From positions 15,763,097 through 15,827,096 of the forward strand of contig HG738140.1 of assembly GCA_000499405.2 (NCBI GenBank): a DNA stretch of 64,000 nt, written 5' to 3'. Shown here piece by piece: positions 38,692 through 57,759 of this stretch (position 1 is its first letter; every line of letters begins with the position of its first letter). The notes under the pieces were generated by a model. That model was not told where the DNA came from. It saw nothing but the letters and a program-made list of their open reading frames with translations, and did not search any database. The translations under genes were made by a program, and so were the position numbers. Source of the DNA: Onchocerca volvulus. Its lineage: Eukaryota; Nematoda; Chromadorea; Rhabditida; Onchocercidae.

Positions 38692-40934
38692 CAGATGATT
38701 GGATAGATTCAATGAAATAGTTAAAATTGAATGGAATTGAAATTTTGTACAAAAATCATCTAAAGGAATCTTATTGTTACTGTATATCGTTTGTAGAAGA
38801 AAGAGAAAAACGAAGAGAAAATTCATAGATATTTCTGTACTTTTACGTTAATATTATCATTATTTTGGCATCAGGAAAAACTTTTCCAAACATTTTATTT
38901 TTCTAATACAATTTTTAGTTTTTAGTCCTTTTTTCTTTCCATTCATGTATTTGATGAATAAAAAAATTATTTTGTTAAAACAAGATAATCTTATGGATGT
39001 TATAAATGCTTCATAGACATTGATTAGCAAGAGTTTAAGAAATCCGTTAATTTTTGAAAATTTTGCGATTAATTTTTGATGTATGAAATACTTTGATCTT
39101 TCTCTGCTTTAATTTGCAATATTTATATTTCTTCAAAAATTTCTTAAAAATGCCGTCTAATTTACTATTAAATAATCATTACAATTTTTCGCTGTTTTGA
39201 GACGAAATGAAAAACAGAAGATCATATCAGTTAAATTACAATAAATTGAAAATCTACTTTAAATCTTAGAATTTTGGCATTTCTTCACAAAATAGTAGTA
39301 AATCCTTTGTTTGTTAAAAATAAAAGAAAAAATTAATGATGGAAAATGTATGATTACACTTATTTGTTGCTTATCACTGCATTTTTAATTTTCTTAAAAA
39401 AAAGATAGCAAAAGTTAGCGATGGAGAGTGCATGATGACATTCGCTTATTACTTTTCATTTTTTTTTAATTTTTTAAAGAAGAAAAAGTAGGTCGCATTA
39501 TCAATAATAATAAATGTTTTCTAAAAAGTGTAAAATTATTGAAATAATACTTTGAGGAACATCAACAATTTGTTTGAAGGAACGATAATATATCAATGGT
39601 CAAAAATTGAAGATTAAATTAAAATAAATGAAAGGCATTTAAATGCAAAATTCTGTGAATAAGACTCACAAGTTTTCTGTCACTTAAAGTTAATTCCATT
39701 TATTTTTAAATACTATTTTGCCAAGCCTTTATTTGGAGAAATACCTTAATAGACATTATAAACTCTTTTTTTTCTTTGACTTTTTATAATATTTCCTAAG
39801 AAAAAGTGACTGATATTCTTATAATCAAAAAAGTCATATAATCAAAAATATGTTTTATCATGATATTTGCATTCTCAAAAAATTTATACACCAAAAACAC
39901 ACTTGATCATGATATTTAAAAAAGTAATGCGATCAAAAATACGTTTTGCATTATATCCGTGATCTCCAACAAATCATCAAAAAACACATTCATCTACATG
40001 ATATTTTCAATCTCTAACAAATCATGTTTTCTTTTTTGATTGATAAGCATTTTAAATTTATTCTCATAATCTTTATTGAAGTTATATTGCTTTCATCTAA
40101 AATTTTTCATTCCATTTATAAATTTTATATTTGTTAGCATATTATTGAATTAAATTAATTTTCCCCAGTAATGAAAGTATTGTTTTTGCTAACCAGTTTT
40201 TACAATTTGTAATAAGAATTAGAAAAAGTGCATGTCAAAAAGGATTTCGTTCGAATTAAAATCATTATTGATGAAATGGTCAAACTGAGCAATTTAATCA
40301 TTTGATAAATAAATCAATCTTTTAATGCGAAAAATTCATTAGCAAGATGAGTTTGTATGATTATTGAAATTGGAATATATATATAAATTTCAAAACAAGT
40401 GCAAAATTATTTCCTTACTGCTGTGCAACGAATCTATTTTCAGCTATTTCTCTTAATTCATCAAATTTTTCGCTACCTATAGTACATACTTTAATACCAT
40501 ACAATTTTTACAATTTGAACTTAATAATGTTGTCTTTTGCAGTTTTATCCTTTGAAATTAGCCTTAAAATGGAATTTAAATCGGATGGTGATGAAAATGT
40601 GACACAAACAAATGAATACGTTTTATCAGGCATGGACTGCGTGAAATTTTGTTAAAAATTTTTCAAACTTATTTCTTTGTTAAAATCAGCAATAATTATC
40701 GTTATTATCAAGCATATTGTGTTAATGGCTTTCTTTCCTCTATCCTTCAACCTCTAACAATATATTATTGGAATGTTAAAAATTTTCATAAAATACACGA
40801 AAAAAGGATTCAATTTCCCAACTACAAAAATACGTAATTCGAAAAATTCAGCATCAAAACTTTGCAATTTTTTGTCTCATAAATAGCAAATGGAAAAAGA
40901 ATTAACAAAATTTCATAGAATTTCTTTCTTTTCA
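38692..40934. other. intergenic, AT-rich
   Basis: There is no confident gene. Related segments lie at 39333-39400 and 39411-39478 (about 78-bp period, GATGGA.A.TG.ATGAT.ACA), and degenerate TCATGATATTT...AACAAATCATC repeats at about 39.82-40.03 kb. Two weak plus-strand exon-like frames are ELEKVHVKKDFVRIKIIIDE ending near 40.3 kb, and one with SLKMEFKSDGDENVTQTNEY near 40.56-40.65 kb after TTTTGCAG. Neither is recognised. Confidence 0.45.
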
Positions 40935-42435
40935 TCAACGCCTTAGCAAACAGCTTAACGGCGAAAATTCGCATTCTTTCCAGAGGTAACCTGTAATAAT
41001 TAAACAATTGTAAATTTGTAATTTTGAAATCATTCAAACAACTGATGTGACTTTTCCTCTTGTATCGAACTTTCAATCAAAGTTCTTAATTAATTAATGA
41101 TTCAGTTGTGTCTCATTGACATTTATGCAAGTTCTATATTGAATGGATGAAATAATTCCAATTAAATATTGTCAATTGTGGAAATTTTCATAAAATCTTG
41201 ATGCCCAGTAATTCCTAAAAAATATTTATTGTTAAAAAAATTTTGAAATTAGTAAAAATATATCACTAGCATAATAAAAAATAGAACCGAATGTTTCAGC
41301 TATGTTAAGTTAGATGATTTTGGCCAAATAATAGCCTAATTAACAAAATGAAGTAAACCTAATAAATCATTTGTCAATGAATCATTTGCCAACATTAAAT
41401 TTATAATGCTAACAACTGACTGATTCTTGAAACTAACTTGATTTCTAATTAATTTAGTGGTATTTTTTGTGTCTTTTGGAATTCCTCATTCAAAACGAGA
41501 AATTATTGATAACATAGCATATATTTATTTCGCAATTTATAATTTATTTTATATCTTATAAAATTTCGCAATTTCGAAATAATGAATAATACAACATGAA
41601 ACTTATATATTGTAATATGATGATTGATTATTCTCATACCGTTGAAACTTGAATTATAATAATAATAAAAAAAAAAAAAAAAGGCCAGATATCATACCCT
41701 TAGCTCCTTCGCGTTTATTGATGTAATCCGACAGCGCATTATTCTCATCGAATATATGTTTTTCATAATTATACTGGATTGGGTGAAAATTTGAAAATTT
41801 CCCCTGCAAATTTTATTTTATTTCTTATTTCAGTATTTTTTAAATTTTTCAATTAATAAAAAGTGACAAAAATGATTTTTTTAGCTAACAGCAAAATTGC
41901 ACAGTGAATGCAAAATCTTTATTGTTCGCTCAAAAATATCACATATTGCGGGAGATAACAAAAATTAATTCATTTTCAGACTGATTTCCTTCTTTTCCTG
42001 ATTCAAGAAACATATTAAGAATAACCGGCGAAGTATAATCATTTGCTGTGAATAATAATTTGGGCTTCAGAATTATGCTTCCATTTTCTTTTGTAAAGCA
42101 GATATGACACAGAATGAATGAAAAAGCATTATTAGGAAAAAATCATGATTTATAACAAAATAAAATAGGAAAAAATTAAAACACGCCTAAAATAGATTGA
42201 CTTTCGAACATTTAATTTTTGATTTTAAACAAAAATTTTTTTCTAAAAGTATGTTGATAAAAAATATATTGCTATTCATTTGTTATTTTGTTAATTAGTG
42301 AAAAAATAAGTGATATAATTAGGTTATCCGAGATTTTTATCATTCAATATTTAATTTTTAATAAAAAGAAAGTACCTGAACAAATTGCTGTATGGAGAGG
42401 AGAATAATCGTCAGGCTGAATATTCGAATAAGCAT
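40935..42435 (-). CDS. allatostatin-C/somatostatin-like neuropeptide precursor
   Basis: Three exons (42435-42376, 41803-41698, 40990-40935) join in phase to a 73-residue prepropeptide. Exon 1 is a clean signal peptide, MLIRIFSLTIILLSIQQFVQ, ending at GTACTT. Exon 2 starts after TTTGCAG and is acidic and hydrophilic (HIFDENNALSDYINKREGAK), ending at GTATGA. Exon 3 follows TTACAG and completes the peptide: after a KR site comes EGAKGYLWKECEFSPLSCLL, then RR and stop. The C-x-F-x-P-x-S-C core matches the disulphide loop of insect allatostatin C (known core C-Y-F-N-P-I-S-C), and the position at the extreme C-terminus with terminal basic residues is also typical. The predicted product is a secreted, looped peptide acting on somatostatin/AstC-type GPCRs. 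There is no C-terminal amidation glycine, also as in AstC. Intron 2 is about 700 bp. A different frame overlaps exon 3, but this one is in phase with exon 2. Confidence 0.75.
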
Positions 42436-42474
42436 TTTGTTCGCTTGTACGATCAGTTATCCTCAACAGTTACC

Positions 42475-42937
42475 TCAAAATATTAATTCCTCAAAGATAT
42501 AAAAAATTTGCTTGTCGTTTACGTTAATGCGATTCAATGAATTCTTGATTACTAAATCGTCCTGCACAAGTTCCAGGAAATTTTTAATATCTCTAAGATA
42601 TTTTTCTTTTTCCCAACGATTATTAGCTCGAACAAAAATTGGAGTACAAATTAGGATTTCGGTCTGTGTTTTTTAAAATCTCATTAAATATATGGAAATA
42701 ATGTTGCGCTGAACGCATTACGATCCAAGACAAATTAATCGGACGAAAGCTTAAGTAGCTCTCGAAAATAAAAAAAAAAACGCAAAATTCATTCCATTTT
42801 ATTCAATTTGCAATGTTAATTAAATGTCACATATTGCGAAAATTTTAATTTGGAAATAAATTCCACTCTAAAATTTGCTGCGATTTTACCGGAGAGGCAT
42901 TATTTTTTTCAGTCATTTTTTCAATGATTAGTTTCAT
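42475..42937 (-). CDS. compact three-exon gene, unrecognised, just upstream of the AstC-like gene
   Basis: Exons 42937-42890, 42760-42722 and 42663-42475 join in phase 0 at both introns (129 and 58 bp, donors GTAAAA and GTAATG, acceptors after a long T tract and ACACAG) into 91 residues. It begins MKLIIEKMTEKNNASP, continues SYLSFRPINLSWI, and the last exon reads TEILICTPIFVRANNRWEKE, KYLRDIKNFLELVQDDLVIK, NSLNRINVNDKQIFYIFEEL. The C-terminal 45 residues look helical and charged; there is no signal peptide or membrane span. Composition is far less AT-skewed than the flanks, supporting real coding. The stop lies 39 bases before the ATG of the neuropeptide gene on the same strand, so co-transcription is possible. 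I recognise no family, and an earlier first exon cannot be excluded. Confidence 0.45.
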
Positions 42938-43954
42938 CCAATATAGAAATTCTACTCAAATTTTGCACTTTTGGAAAATTTTTCGATATCACTTTAAAAT
43001 TCTTTAAATTTCTCCACCGACTTCCAAAATTAAAATTTCGACTTTAGATCACTGAAATTTCTAAAAAGTATTAATAAATTCTTTTTGATCAAAATAAGGA
43101 AAAATATTGGCAACATCAGTTTGAAATACAAAAAAATATATATATAGCCGTAAAAATTCGAAATAAAATAAAAATATTATTCGTCCTGAAAAATACTGCT
43201 GAAATTTACGCATTTAAAATAAAATTCACAACGATTAATCAAGATTATAAAGAACACAATACTTACAAATAGCTGAACAGTTAGTTTCAAGATTAGTTTT
43301 TTCTTACGAAATTTTGCATCAAATTATTTTACAAATAGCATCGAATTTAAATATCTTTCCTTTTTAATCTTTAATATCTTTTTTTTAAAACTTTATATAT
43401 CGCAGCATATATAACTATATTGCAAATTAACAATTAATAATTGATGTTTTCTAGGTAGCACTTAACTTTTTCTTTTTTATGAGAAATTATCTTCGAACTA
43501 TGTCAAAAATTCATTAATTTTTTATGAAAAATTATCTTTAAACTATGTCAAAAATTCATTAATGTATATTACAAATCATTTAAATATTTTAAAAACTTGA
43601 AAGTTTGATTATCTTGAATAACGCAAGCGAGAAAATATGGAAAATTAGAAAATTAAATGAACGTTACGAATTTGATTTATTAATGGAAAAAAATTTTCAT
43701 TCTGTTTTTAATTATTTTTTGAAGTAAAAATAAAAGAAATTGTAAAATTTCTATTTTGCCAAATTGATAATTTCATTCATTTTTAATTTATTAATTTTAT
43801 AAATATTCATTAATTTAGCTTATTATCTATTGCTAATAAAATTTTTTCATTTATAAAAATGAGGAGGAAATTCTTGAACAAATTTATCCTATCATTTTTC
43901 TTTATTCAATCCTATTATTAAACTAAAAATAACGATCAAATGCAATATTTATCA
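42938..43954. other. intergenic, AT-rich
   Basis: There is no supportable gene; this is the presumed 5' flank of the small minus-strand gene at 42.9 kb. Confidence 0.5.
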
Positions 43955-44680
43955 TGCTTTCCGTTTATGTCTTTCGCTTTCCTTTCGCTCTACCACTACT
44001 ATTGCTTGTGTCGTTAAATTGTCGCTTTTGCTGTCCGTCTGACTGTCCTCGAAATTGACTTATGACTGAAATTGAATTTGAACTTGAATTCCCGTTTCCT
44101 TCGAACTGCGTGACTGAAATTGACTTGAGTTCCGAATCCTAACTTTCAAATCTTTTCGAGGCTCATCCCCTCACTTGATCTACAACATGCAGTTTTATGA
44201 TTGGTTGATCTCACTTCGTTTGTCTGTGAATTTGAGCGTTTTATAAGCATGTTCATCCTTCTGGCTTACTGCCCCCTTTGGTTCCATTGGGGTCGCGCTT
44301 TTTAGCCTTGTTTACCGTGATTGTACCCTTCGATTTCACCAACATCTTCCCGGTATTTAACCTTTTTATCATGAATAATGAGACAATAATATGGACGAAG
44401 AGAATAAAAAGGTAAATATCGATAGGAGGGAAGAAAGTGAATGGAAAAAAGAAGAAAAATGGAAAATGATGAAGAAGAGTAGGAGAGAGAGAGAGAGAAG
44501 AAAAAGTATTGTCAAAAAAAAACACATTTTTACCTTCAAGGTATGAGATCTACGTAATAATAAATAAACAGGCACCAATTCGAAAGCAACGGTGTATCAA
44601 AATTTCAAAGTAATCGATGAAGAAGTTTCAGAGATTTAAAATCTTTAATAAACGAATATTTACATTTTTATTTCTATAGA
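43955..44680 (-). mobile_element. Helitron 5' segment (truncated copy)
   Basis: Read on the minus strand, the copy starts TCTATAGAAATAAAAATGTA at 44680 and continues through TTTGAAATTTTGATACACCG and the GC-richer leader (CGCTCAAATTCACAGACAAA, AACCAATCATAAAACTGC). It stops near 43955, before any helicase or Rep coding. About 700 bp match the leader parts of the copies at 58.6-59.2 kb and 5.8 kb. Minus-strand frames at 44253-44578 belong to this low-complexity leader and are not genes. Confidence 0.7.
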
Positions 44681-44689
44681 TTATATAGA

Positions 44690-47600
44690 TTTACAGAAAT
44701 GAAATTCTCGTAAATAATAAGAAAAAACTGTTTTTTTTTTTTCCTTTTAATTTTTGCATCGTTACGAATTGCTAACACATCATCATTAAGAAATTTCAAC
44801 AAATACGCTATGATTCAGCATATCTGATTCAGATAATTGTACGTATTTTAGCATAAGCATATCCATCATTATGCTTCAAAATATATTTTAAGAATTTGTA
44901 ATCTGTAATACTATCCTTTATTTCACATTTCTGTTCTATTGGTTCTATTGCAAAGATCTATTCGAAAACAATTGGTTGATAGAAAACAGTTCATATAATT
45001 TCAATTTATTTAGTTGAATATTGTTCTTTATGAATAAATTTGACAAAATTTAATAAGAAATGTTTGTTGATAAATATACAGTGTTTTTATTTTTCTCACT
45101 TTTGGAGAGTATTTTATCAAAATAACAAGCATATCACAACGGCTGAAATATTCTATAAAATTTGTTCTATTTCTTCTTAAAAGCGAGATTTTGATTTCAA
45201 ATACTTGCCACTTTAATACTTGTCTAGCTTTTTTTTTCTTGTCACTTTAATTTTTTTTTCTGCCACCTTAATATTTCAAATACTTGCCACTTCAAAATTT
45301 GTCTAAATATCATTATTTCCTTATTAATTAGGAAGTAAAATAGCTAGACAAGTATTGAATAGCATGTATTTGAAATTTGTTGGGCATAAAAACACTTCTC
45401 ATAGATTTCGATATATTCTGAATTTTCATCCTCCTATACAATTATTATTTCGCTACTTTGTCAACAAATGATTGCTGTAAATAGTGATCATCATGGAAAC
45501 TTCGCTTGCAAATTAATTATTCATTAACGTTATGTGATGGAAACTTCTGAAAATTTTAAAATATTCAACAGCGAAGCAAAAAAAAGATGGAAAAATGATA
45601 GACATCAAACAAAAATAAATTATTATGATCAAGTTTTTTTTTTTTTTTTAACAAAAAAATTTAATAAGTGAAAACATTGAGAATATTTATAATAAAAATT
45701 ATTTCAAAAAAATTTTTTTTAAATATGAATTTATACCATCCAGCAATAACAGTTTGATAGCTGCAAATATTCTCGACATAAAAATATTCTCAAATAATCA
45801 AAAATCTTTGTAGTATAGAAATATCTTTGTATATTCACATTTTGACCTTTACACTACAATTAACATACTGTAAATTGCGCTTGCTATGATGACCTGGAGT
45901 TAAGAAGCGCTGTTTGCGCTAATTTAACATGTTATAAATTAACTTTCTTTGTGCTATAAGAAGTGTTGCACATTGAACTAAAATTCAGATATAGCAAACA
46001 ACTCCTCTATAAAATGATATATTATCTGCCATAGCACTCGGTTTCATCCGCAAATATTCCGTTAATTTTCATCACTACTACTTTATTTCAATCCTTCATT
46101 AAAACTTATCAACTTCACACTCCAAATAAACCCCAAATAAATTCCCGTACTATCTATGGAACGAATTATTCGAGCTATCATCCATATTCATATATAAATT
46201 AAGAAAAGCTATTATTATTAATACGACAATGAACTATATCATATCAATGCCTTTATCACACAACAAATCATCAACACAACCAACTAATCTCCAATTTCTT
46301 CAAGCACGAAAAAATTTCCATCACAGTAAATGTTTTAAATAAAAAATAACATTTTAGTGTTGTCTATGCATAATAATTTGATTATGCATATATTATTATC
46401 AATAATTTCATGCATTATTATTAATAAATAAATTATTATTATCCAAAGGCATTGTTACTAGAAAAACTATTATTATAATTGTCATTATCGTTAATATTAT
46501 TATCGCTATTATTAATAATATCATCATCACTATTATTATCAAATAATGTTATTATTATTATCATTATTTTATCATCGTGATGCGCGCAATAATATCGTTT
46601 ACTAAATCTTGATTATATGAACTAAATTGAAAATATGGTTGTAAATAAATTGTAAATTATACTGGTATAATTTTTTGCATATATACAAAAAATATCATTG
46701 AATAAATAAATAAATTTGTATATAAATATTTTTGAACACAAATTTTTAATCTATTAATTTTACAGGAATGCTTGATTAAATGCTATTTGATTAGGGAAAC
46801 AAATTTTCAAAACGCATCAATTGATTTGCTGATTTTTAAATAATATAATTATGCGCAAACCTATTTGTAGTTTTCGGTGACCATACCTTTGAAGCTGTAT
46901 AGATATAGTAATGGCTTCATGATAGAAAGGTGATAGATAATTATAAAATTTACGTTATGTTTTAAACAAACTAAGATTGCTATCTTTTCGAGGTAAAATA
47001 GGATTAGCGGTAATTTTTTCGTGATCATAATGCATGATCTACTTAAGATTTCCAAACTTGGAAGCTTGAAAATAATTTCTTCAAAAATGAATTCAAATTT
47101 GTGAATTTGTCCAGACAGATGAAGAAAACAAATGGGTGAAAATTATCCTCATTTCATGCAAATGAATATTTAAGTATAAGTCTCATTTATCTTCTGATAA
47201 ATTTAACGTTAAATCATTCAAAAGAAAATCAAAAAAAAAAAAAAGAAAAAACGAAGACAAAAACCTTTTTAAAATAATTGGAGCCTTCAAAACTAGCCAA
47301 ATGATGTGTTTGAAGCACGAAAACTTTTTTTTTTTTTTTTTAATTCAAATTCTTCATTTCTTCCTCTCGAAGCATTAATTATTATTCGTGGAAGGATGAA
47401 TAATTAATGAGAGCAACCTTAGAAATACCCAAGATTTTATATCATGCGTAAAATACGAAAGATTTTGAAATTTGATTCGAAATATTTCTTAACAAGTGAT
47501 TTGTAGTATCTTATGGATAGTAATATTTTTTATAATTCTATTATTTGCCATCGCTTATCTGTCAAGTATTTGTCATCCTTTTCTATTAAATGATCTTATC

Positions 47601-48899
47601 AATCCCGAAATGATAAGAAAATAAATTCAAGAATAATATCTTATCTAAAACTATTATTCTAAAATAATATTTGGAAATGAACTGATAAAATTTTTCATTT
47701 AACTCGTAGGAAAATAATTTTTAAGGGAAAGAAAGAAAAATAAACGAAGAGAGAAAAAAAAAGAAAAAAAATGAAGTTAACTACCACTTCTCACCCCTCT
47801 TTTCCCTCTCTCATGCAAATTTACTCATCAAATTTTGGTTTCATTTGAAAATTTTTGGATGTAACTAAAAATTTCTGGCAAACTTTGATTTAAAAAAAGT
47901 AAAATTCAGATAGATAAAATTAACAATTAAAATATGTTGGAATTTTTTTTGAAAATCTCAAAATTTGACAAACCAAAATTTTGAAATAATGTTAAATGCT
48001 TTATATATACATGTATCTATATTATATACATATCTGACTGTATTATTAAAATATCAGAAAATGCTATTGTTGAAAAATTTTTCAAGAAATTAACAATCAA
48101 CAAACTTTTTGCTTATTCTTGTTGACTAAAAAGAGAATCGCACTAATTATCGATCGGCAGTTAATTATTTTTCTTTTTGTTTTTTTTCATTTAACTGTAA
48201 AATATGAAATTATCTTTGATTAAATAAACAAATATCAACTTTAAGTTCAAATTCAAATTCAATTTTTTCGGTCCAAACTTTTCAGGAGTTTTTATTGCCA
48301 TTTATCATGTAGCATCATTTTGAGGATTAAACATGAATTTTGATAAAGAATTTAGAATATATAAATTAGATAAAAAATAAAAATTTATATTATGAGATTA
48401 TTTTTATCCCTTTATATTGCAAGATAATTAAAAAGTTTTGAAAATTCGTCAAATTTCGAAATTATTTTCAATAACTTGTAAATAATCTTCTAAAAGAATC
48501 TTTTTTCTTGTGATTACTTTTATCAATAATTAATGATTGCATAGAAAAATTACCGTTAAACAATTGTGCTAAAATGAAAATTATGCATGCGTTAAGTAAG
48601 TTTAATAAGTTTAGTTATGTGTACTCGAAAAAATTTTGAAAATTAAAACCAATATGGAACATAAACAAATGATAACGTAAAGTTATCGGGTATGAATGGG
48701 ATAAAAATGCTGGCAGACAAAATTTAATATAGCTAGAAAATCTCCCCACTTGAAAACTGCGAAACTCTGAGCAAATATTTAAAAATGATACTGACTAAAG
48801 CTAAGCTCAGCCAAATATTTTGCCAACAAATTAAAGAAATTTTTGAAAATGTACTAGATTTTGAGACTTGAAAATATGCTGTTGTTGTTATTTTGAGAT
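44690..48899. other. gene-poor stretch with ATT-rich DNA
   Basis: There is no confident gene. It includes a 36-bp inverted repeat (listed separately), an ATT/TTA-rich block at about 46380-46578, and a hairpin of ATTAATTATTATTC against GAATAATTAAT at 47374-47408. A 64-codon frame at 46861-47055 (-) has balanced composition and an internal perfect donor (CAAAG/GTATGG) but no recognised motif. Confidence 0.45.
45194..45376. repeat. MITE-like inverted repeat, about 183 bp
   Basis: The left arm 45194-45229 (ATTTCAAATACTTGCCAC followed by ATACTTGTCTAGCT) and right arm 45342-45376 (AGCTAGACAAGTATTGAATA and on) are near-perfect reverse complements of about 35 bp. A third, partial copy of the arm sits inside at about 45270-45306. 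There is no coding content, and the target-site duplication is not obvious. Confidence 0.6.
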
Positions 48900-49082
48900 A
48901 TGGATAGATTGTCTAAATATCTTTATGATATATCAGTATTCTCATTTCAAAATGTGTCTAACAACGAATTGAATTTTGGCTATCAAACATTTCAACCTGA
49001 TAATACAGTAAGTTAATATTTTCAATTTCCATTGTCTAACTTTTATCGAAACTTCTCTTTACGAGACTAAACTAAATTGTCG

Positions 49083-50093
49083 ATGAAATCTTGCGAATAT
49101 ATGCTGTTTTTAATAGCTTTATCGAATGATGAAATTCCGACTACAGTAGCGAATAACGGATACAGTAATTTTGCATGCGATATGCTTTTCCTCTTTCCTG
49201 TCTTGTTTTTGCTTTCATTCAAAAGGTATTACAGCAAAAACAATACAAAAAAATTTATTTTTTGCTTTAAAAAAGTGGAAAAAAAATTACACTTTTCAAT
49301 TTTACAATTTGTCAGATTTTCGGAAAGTTAAAGTTCAGTTTCAATTATATGGGAACAATGATGAATTCCTTCCTTCTCACTTTTTTTAATCAGAAAACTT
49401 TGGAATTTTAGTTTACACTGTTTTAATATTTAATATTTGCAATGATTTATCAATAATTTATCAATTATGAGACAATTGTTTAATTAGCTTAGTTATCAGT
49501 TTATCATACAGTATTTATAAAATCAATTCATAAAATTTATGAAAAAGACTTATAAAATCAATTTTTCAACATTGCCTACTATTTGTTATTTTCTCCCATA
49601 TCCGATAGAATAGATTACAACCGATTCTTTAATTTTAAACATTTTCCAATTTTCAAAATTAGTGGCGTCGTTCATTATCATTTTGATTTTAATTTACAGC
49701 ATCAATTTATCAAAATTATACAATACAGATGGAAGTAAAAAGTAAATAAACAAACAAACAAATTGTAATTTATCAAGCATAAAATGAATAGCATCTGTTA
49801 TTTGTAGTTCAAATTTTCATTTCTTTTCTAATTTCTTCTCATGAATTTAAACAATTTTTAAAGATCATTTTTTATAAATTTACAGCATTTTGCAAGGATT
49901 AGTTTAGATAAGATAATTCATTAGGATTAGTATCATGAATTTGCAGTAATCAATTTACGATAATCCGTGAAGATTAGTTTTCAGAAGTTGGGATGGCCTG
50001 CAAGAGTTGGCTCTTGTAATTCTCCGTATTTCATTAAATTTGATATTTCAAAAAATTTCTTGTTTCAAGAGAAAAAAAGAAAATTCGTGGTAA
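49083..50093 (+). CDS. candidate two-exon gene, unrecognised, convergent with the K2P gene
   Basis: Exon 49083-49225 starts at ATG, carries a hydrophobic stretch (CDMLFLFPVLFLLSFKR) and ends at an AAAAG/GTATTA donor. Exon 49985-50093 follows a TTTTCAG acceptor and joins in phase (2/1) to read SWDGLQELALVILRISLNLI, then a basic tail and TAA, 83 residues in all. A second frame of the last exon (GWPARVGSCNSPYFIKFDIS) is also open and ends at a GTAAGA donor, so the frame choice is uncertain. A separate ATG-initiated exon at 48900-49007 (MDRLSKYLYDISVFSFQNVS, perfect GTAAGT donor) lies just upstream but is out of phase. The end is 35 bases from the K2P stop codon on the other strand. Confidence 0.22.
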
Positions 50094-50128
50094 GATGATC
50101 TCATCACTAATAAAAGTAAAAAAAGAAG

Positions 50129-57285
<7,157 letters not shown>

Positions 57286-57288
57286 CAC

Positions 57289-57510
57289 CACGTTTAGCGT
57301 GTCTGGCTCCAACCGCTCTATATAAATAAAAATGTAAATTTTCGTTTGTTCAGAATATTAAATCTCTGAAAGTTCTTAAACATGCACCTTATCTATATTA
57401 ATTCAAAATCTTGGATATCGCAAAGTTCTTACTTACTGCTTTGAAATTTTGATGCAATGTTGTATTCAAATACGCGCAAGTTGTTATATACATGCGTCAC
57501 TGTAGTTCAG
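57289..57510 (+). mobile_element. Helitron 3'-end/5'-end junction
   Basis: The hairpin CACG-TTTAG-CGTG (57289-57301) plus GGCTCCAACCGC resembles the family's 3' end. The 5' terminus TC (57317) then starts TATATAAATAAAAATGTAAA, and the subterminal text continues through TTGAAATTTTGATGCAATG and CAAATACGCGCAAG to about 57505. Confidence 0.65.
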
Positions 57511-57759
57511 TCTGGTTAAGTGAAAAAAGAAAAGAGAAAGCTGTTTCAAGCGTTGGGGGAAAAAGCTGTTGGTTTGTAAATTGATTTTTAATTTGGTTGG
57601 ATTGGAAACTGATTCTTGCTGTTATGATTAGGGTAACTCAGCAATAATGTGAAGAGATTTTTTGTATCTTGTGTGAAAGAAATGAATCCTGTTGAGAAAG
57701 ATTTCAGTGATTGGTGAAGAGTAATTCTTCGTAACAAACAATCATCAGAGAATATCCAG

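Noticed and set aside
41940..42170. Open minus-strand frame (LLFTANDYTSPVILNMFLES) between AstC exons 1 and 2
   Set aside because: No donor/acceptor combination keeps the phase with the flanking exons; treated as intron.
44253..44578. Hydrophobic minus-strand frames
   Set aside because: Lie inside the Helitron leader; the same low-complexity text recurs at 58.97-59.17 kb.
46380..46578. ATT/TTA-rich block as a possible satellite
   Set aside because: Irregular trinucleotide-rich low complexity without a fixed unit.
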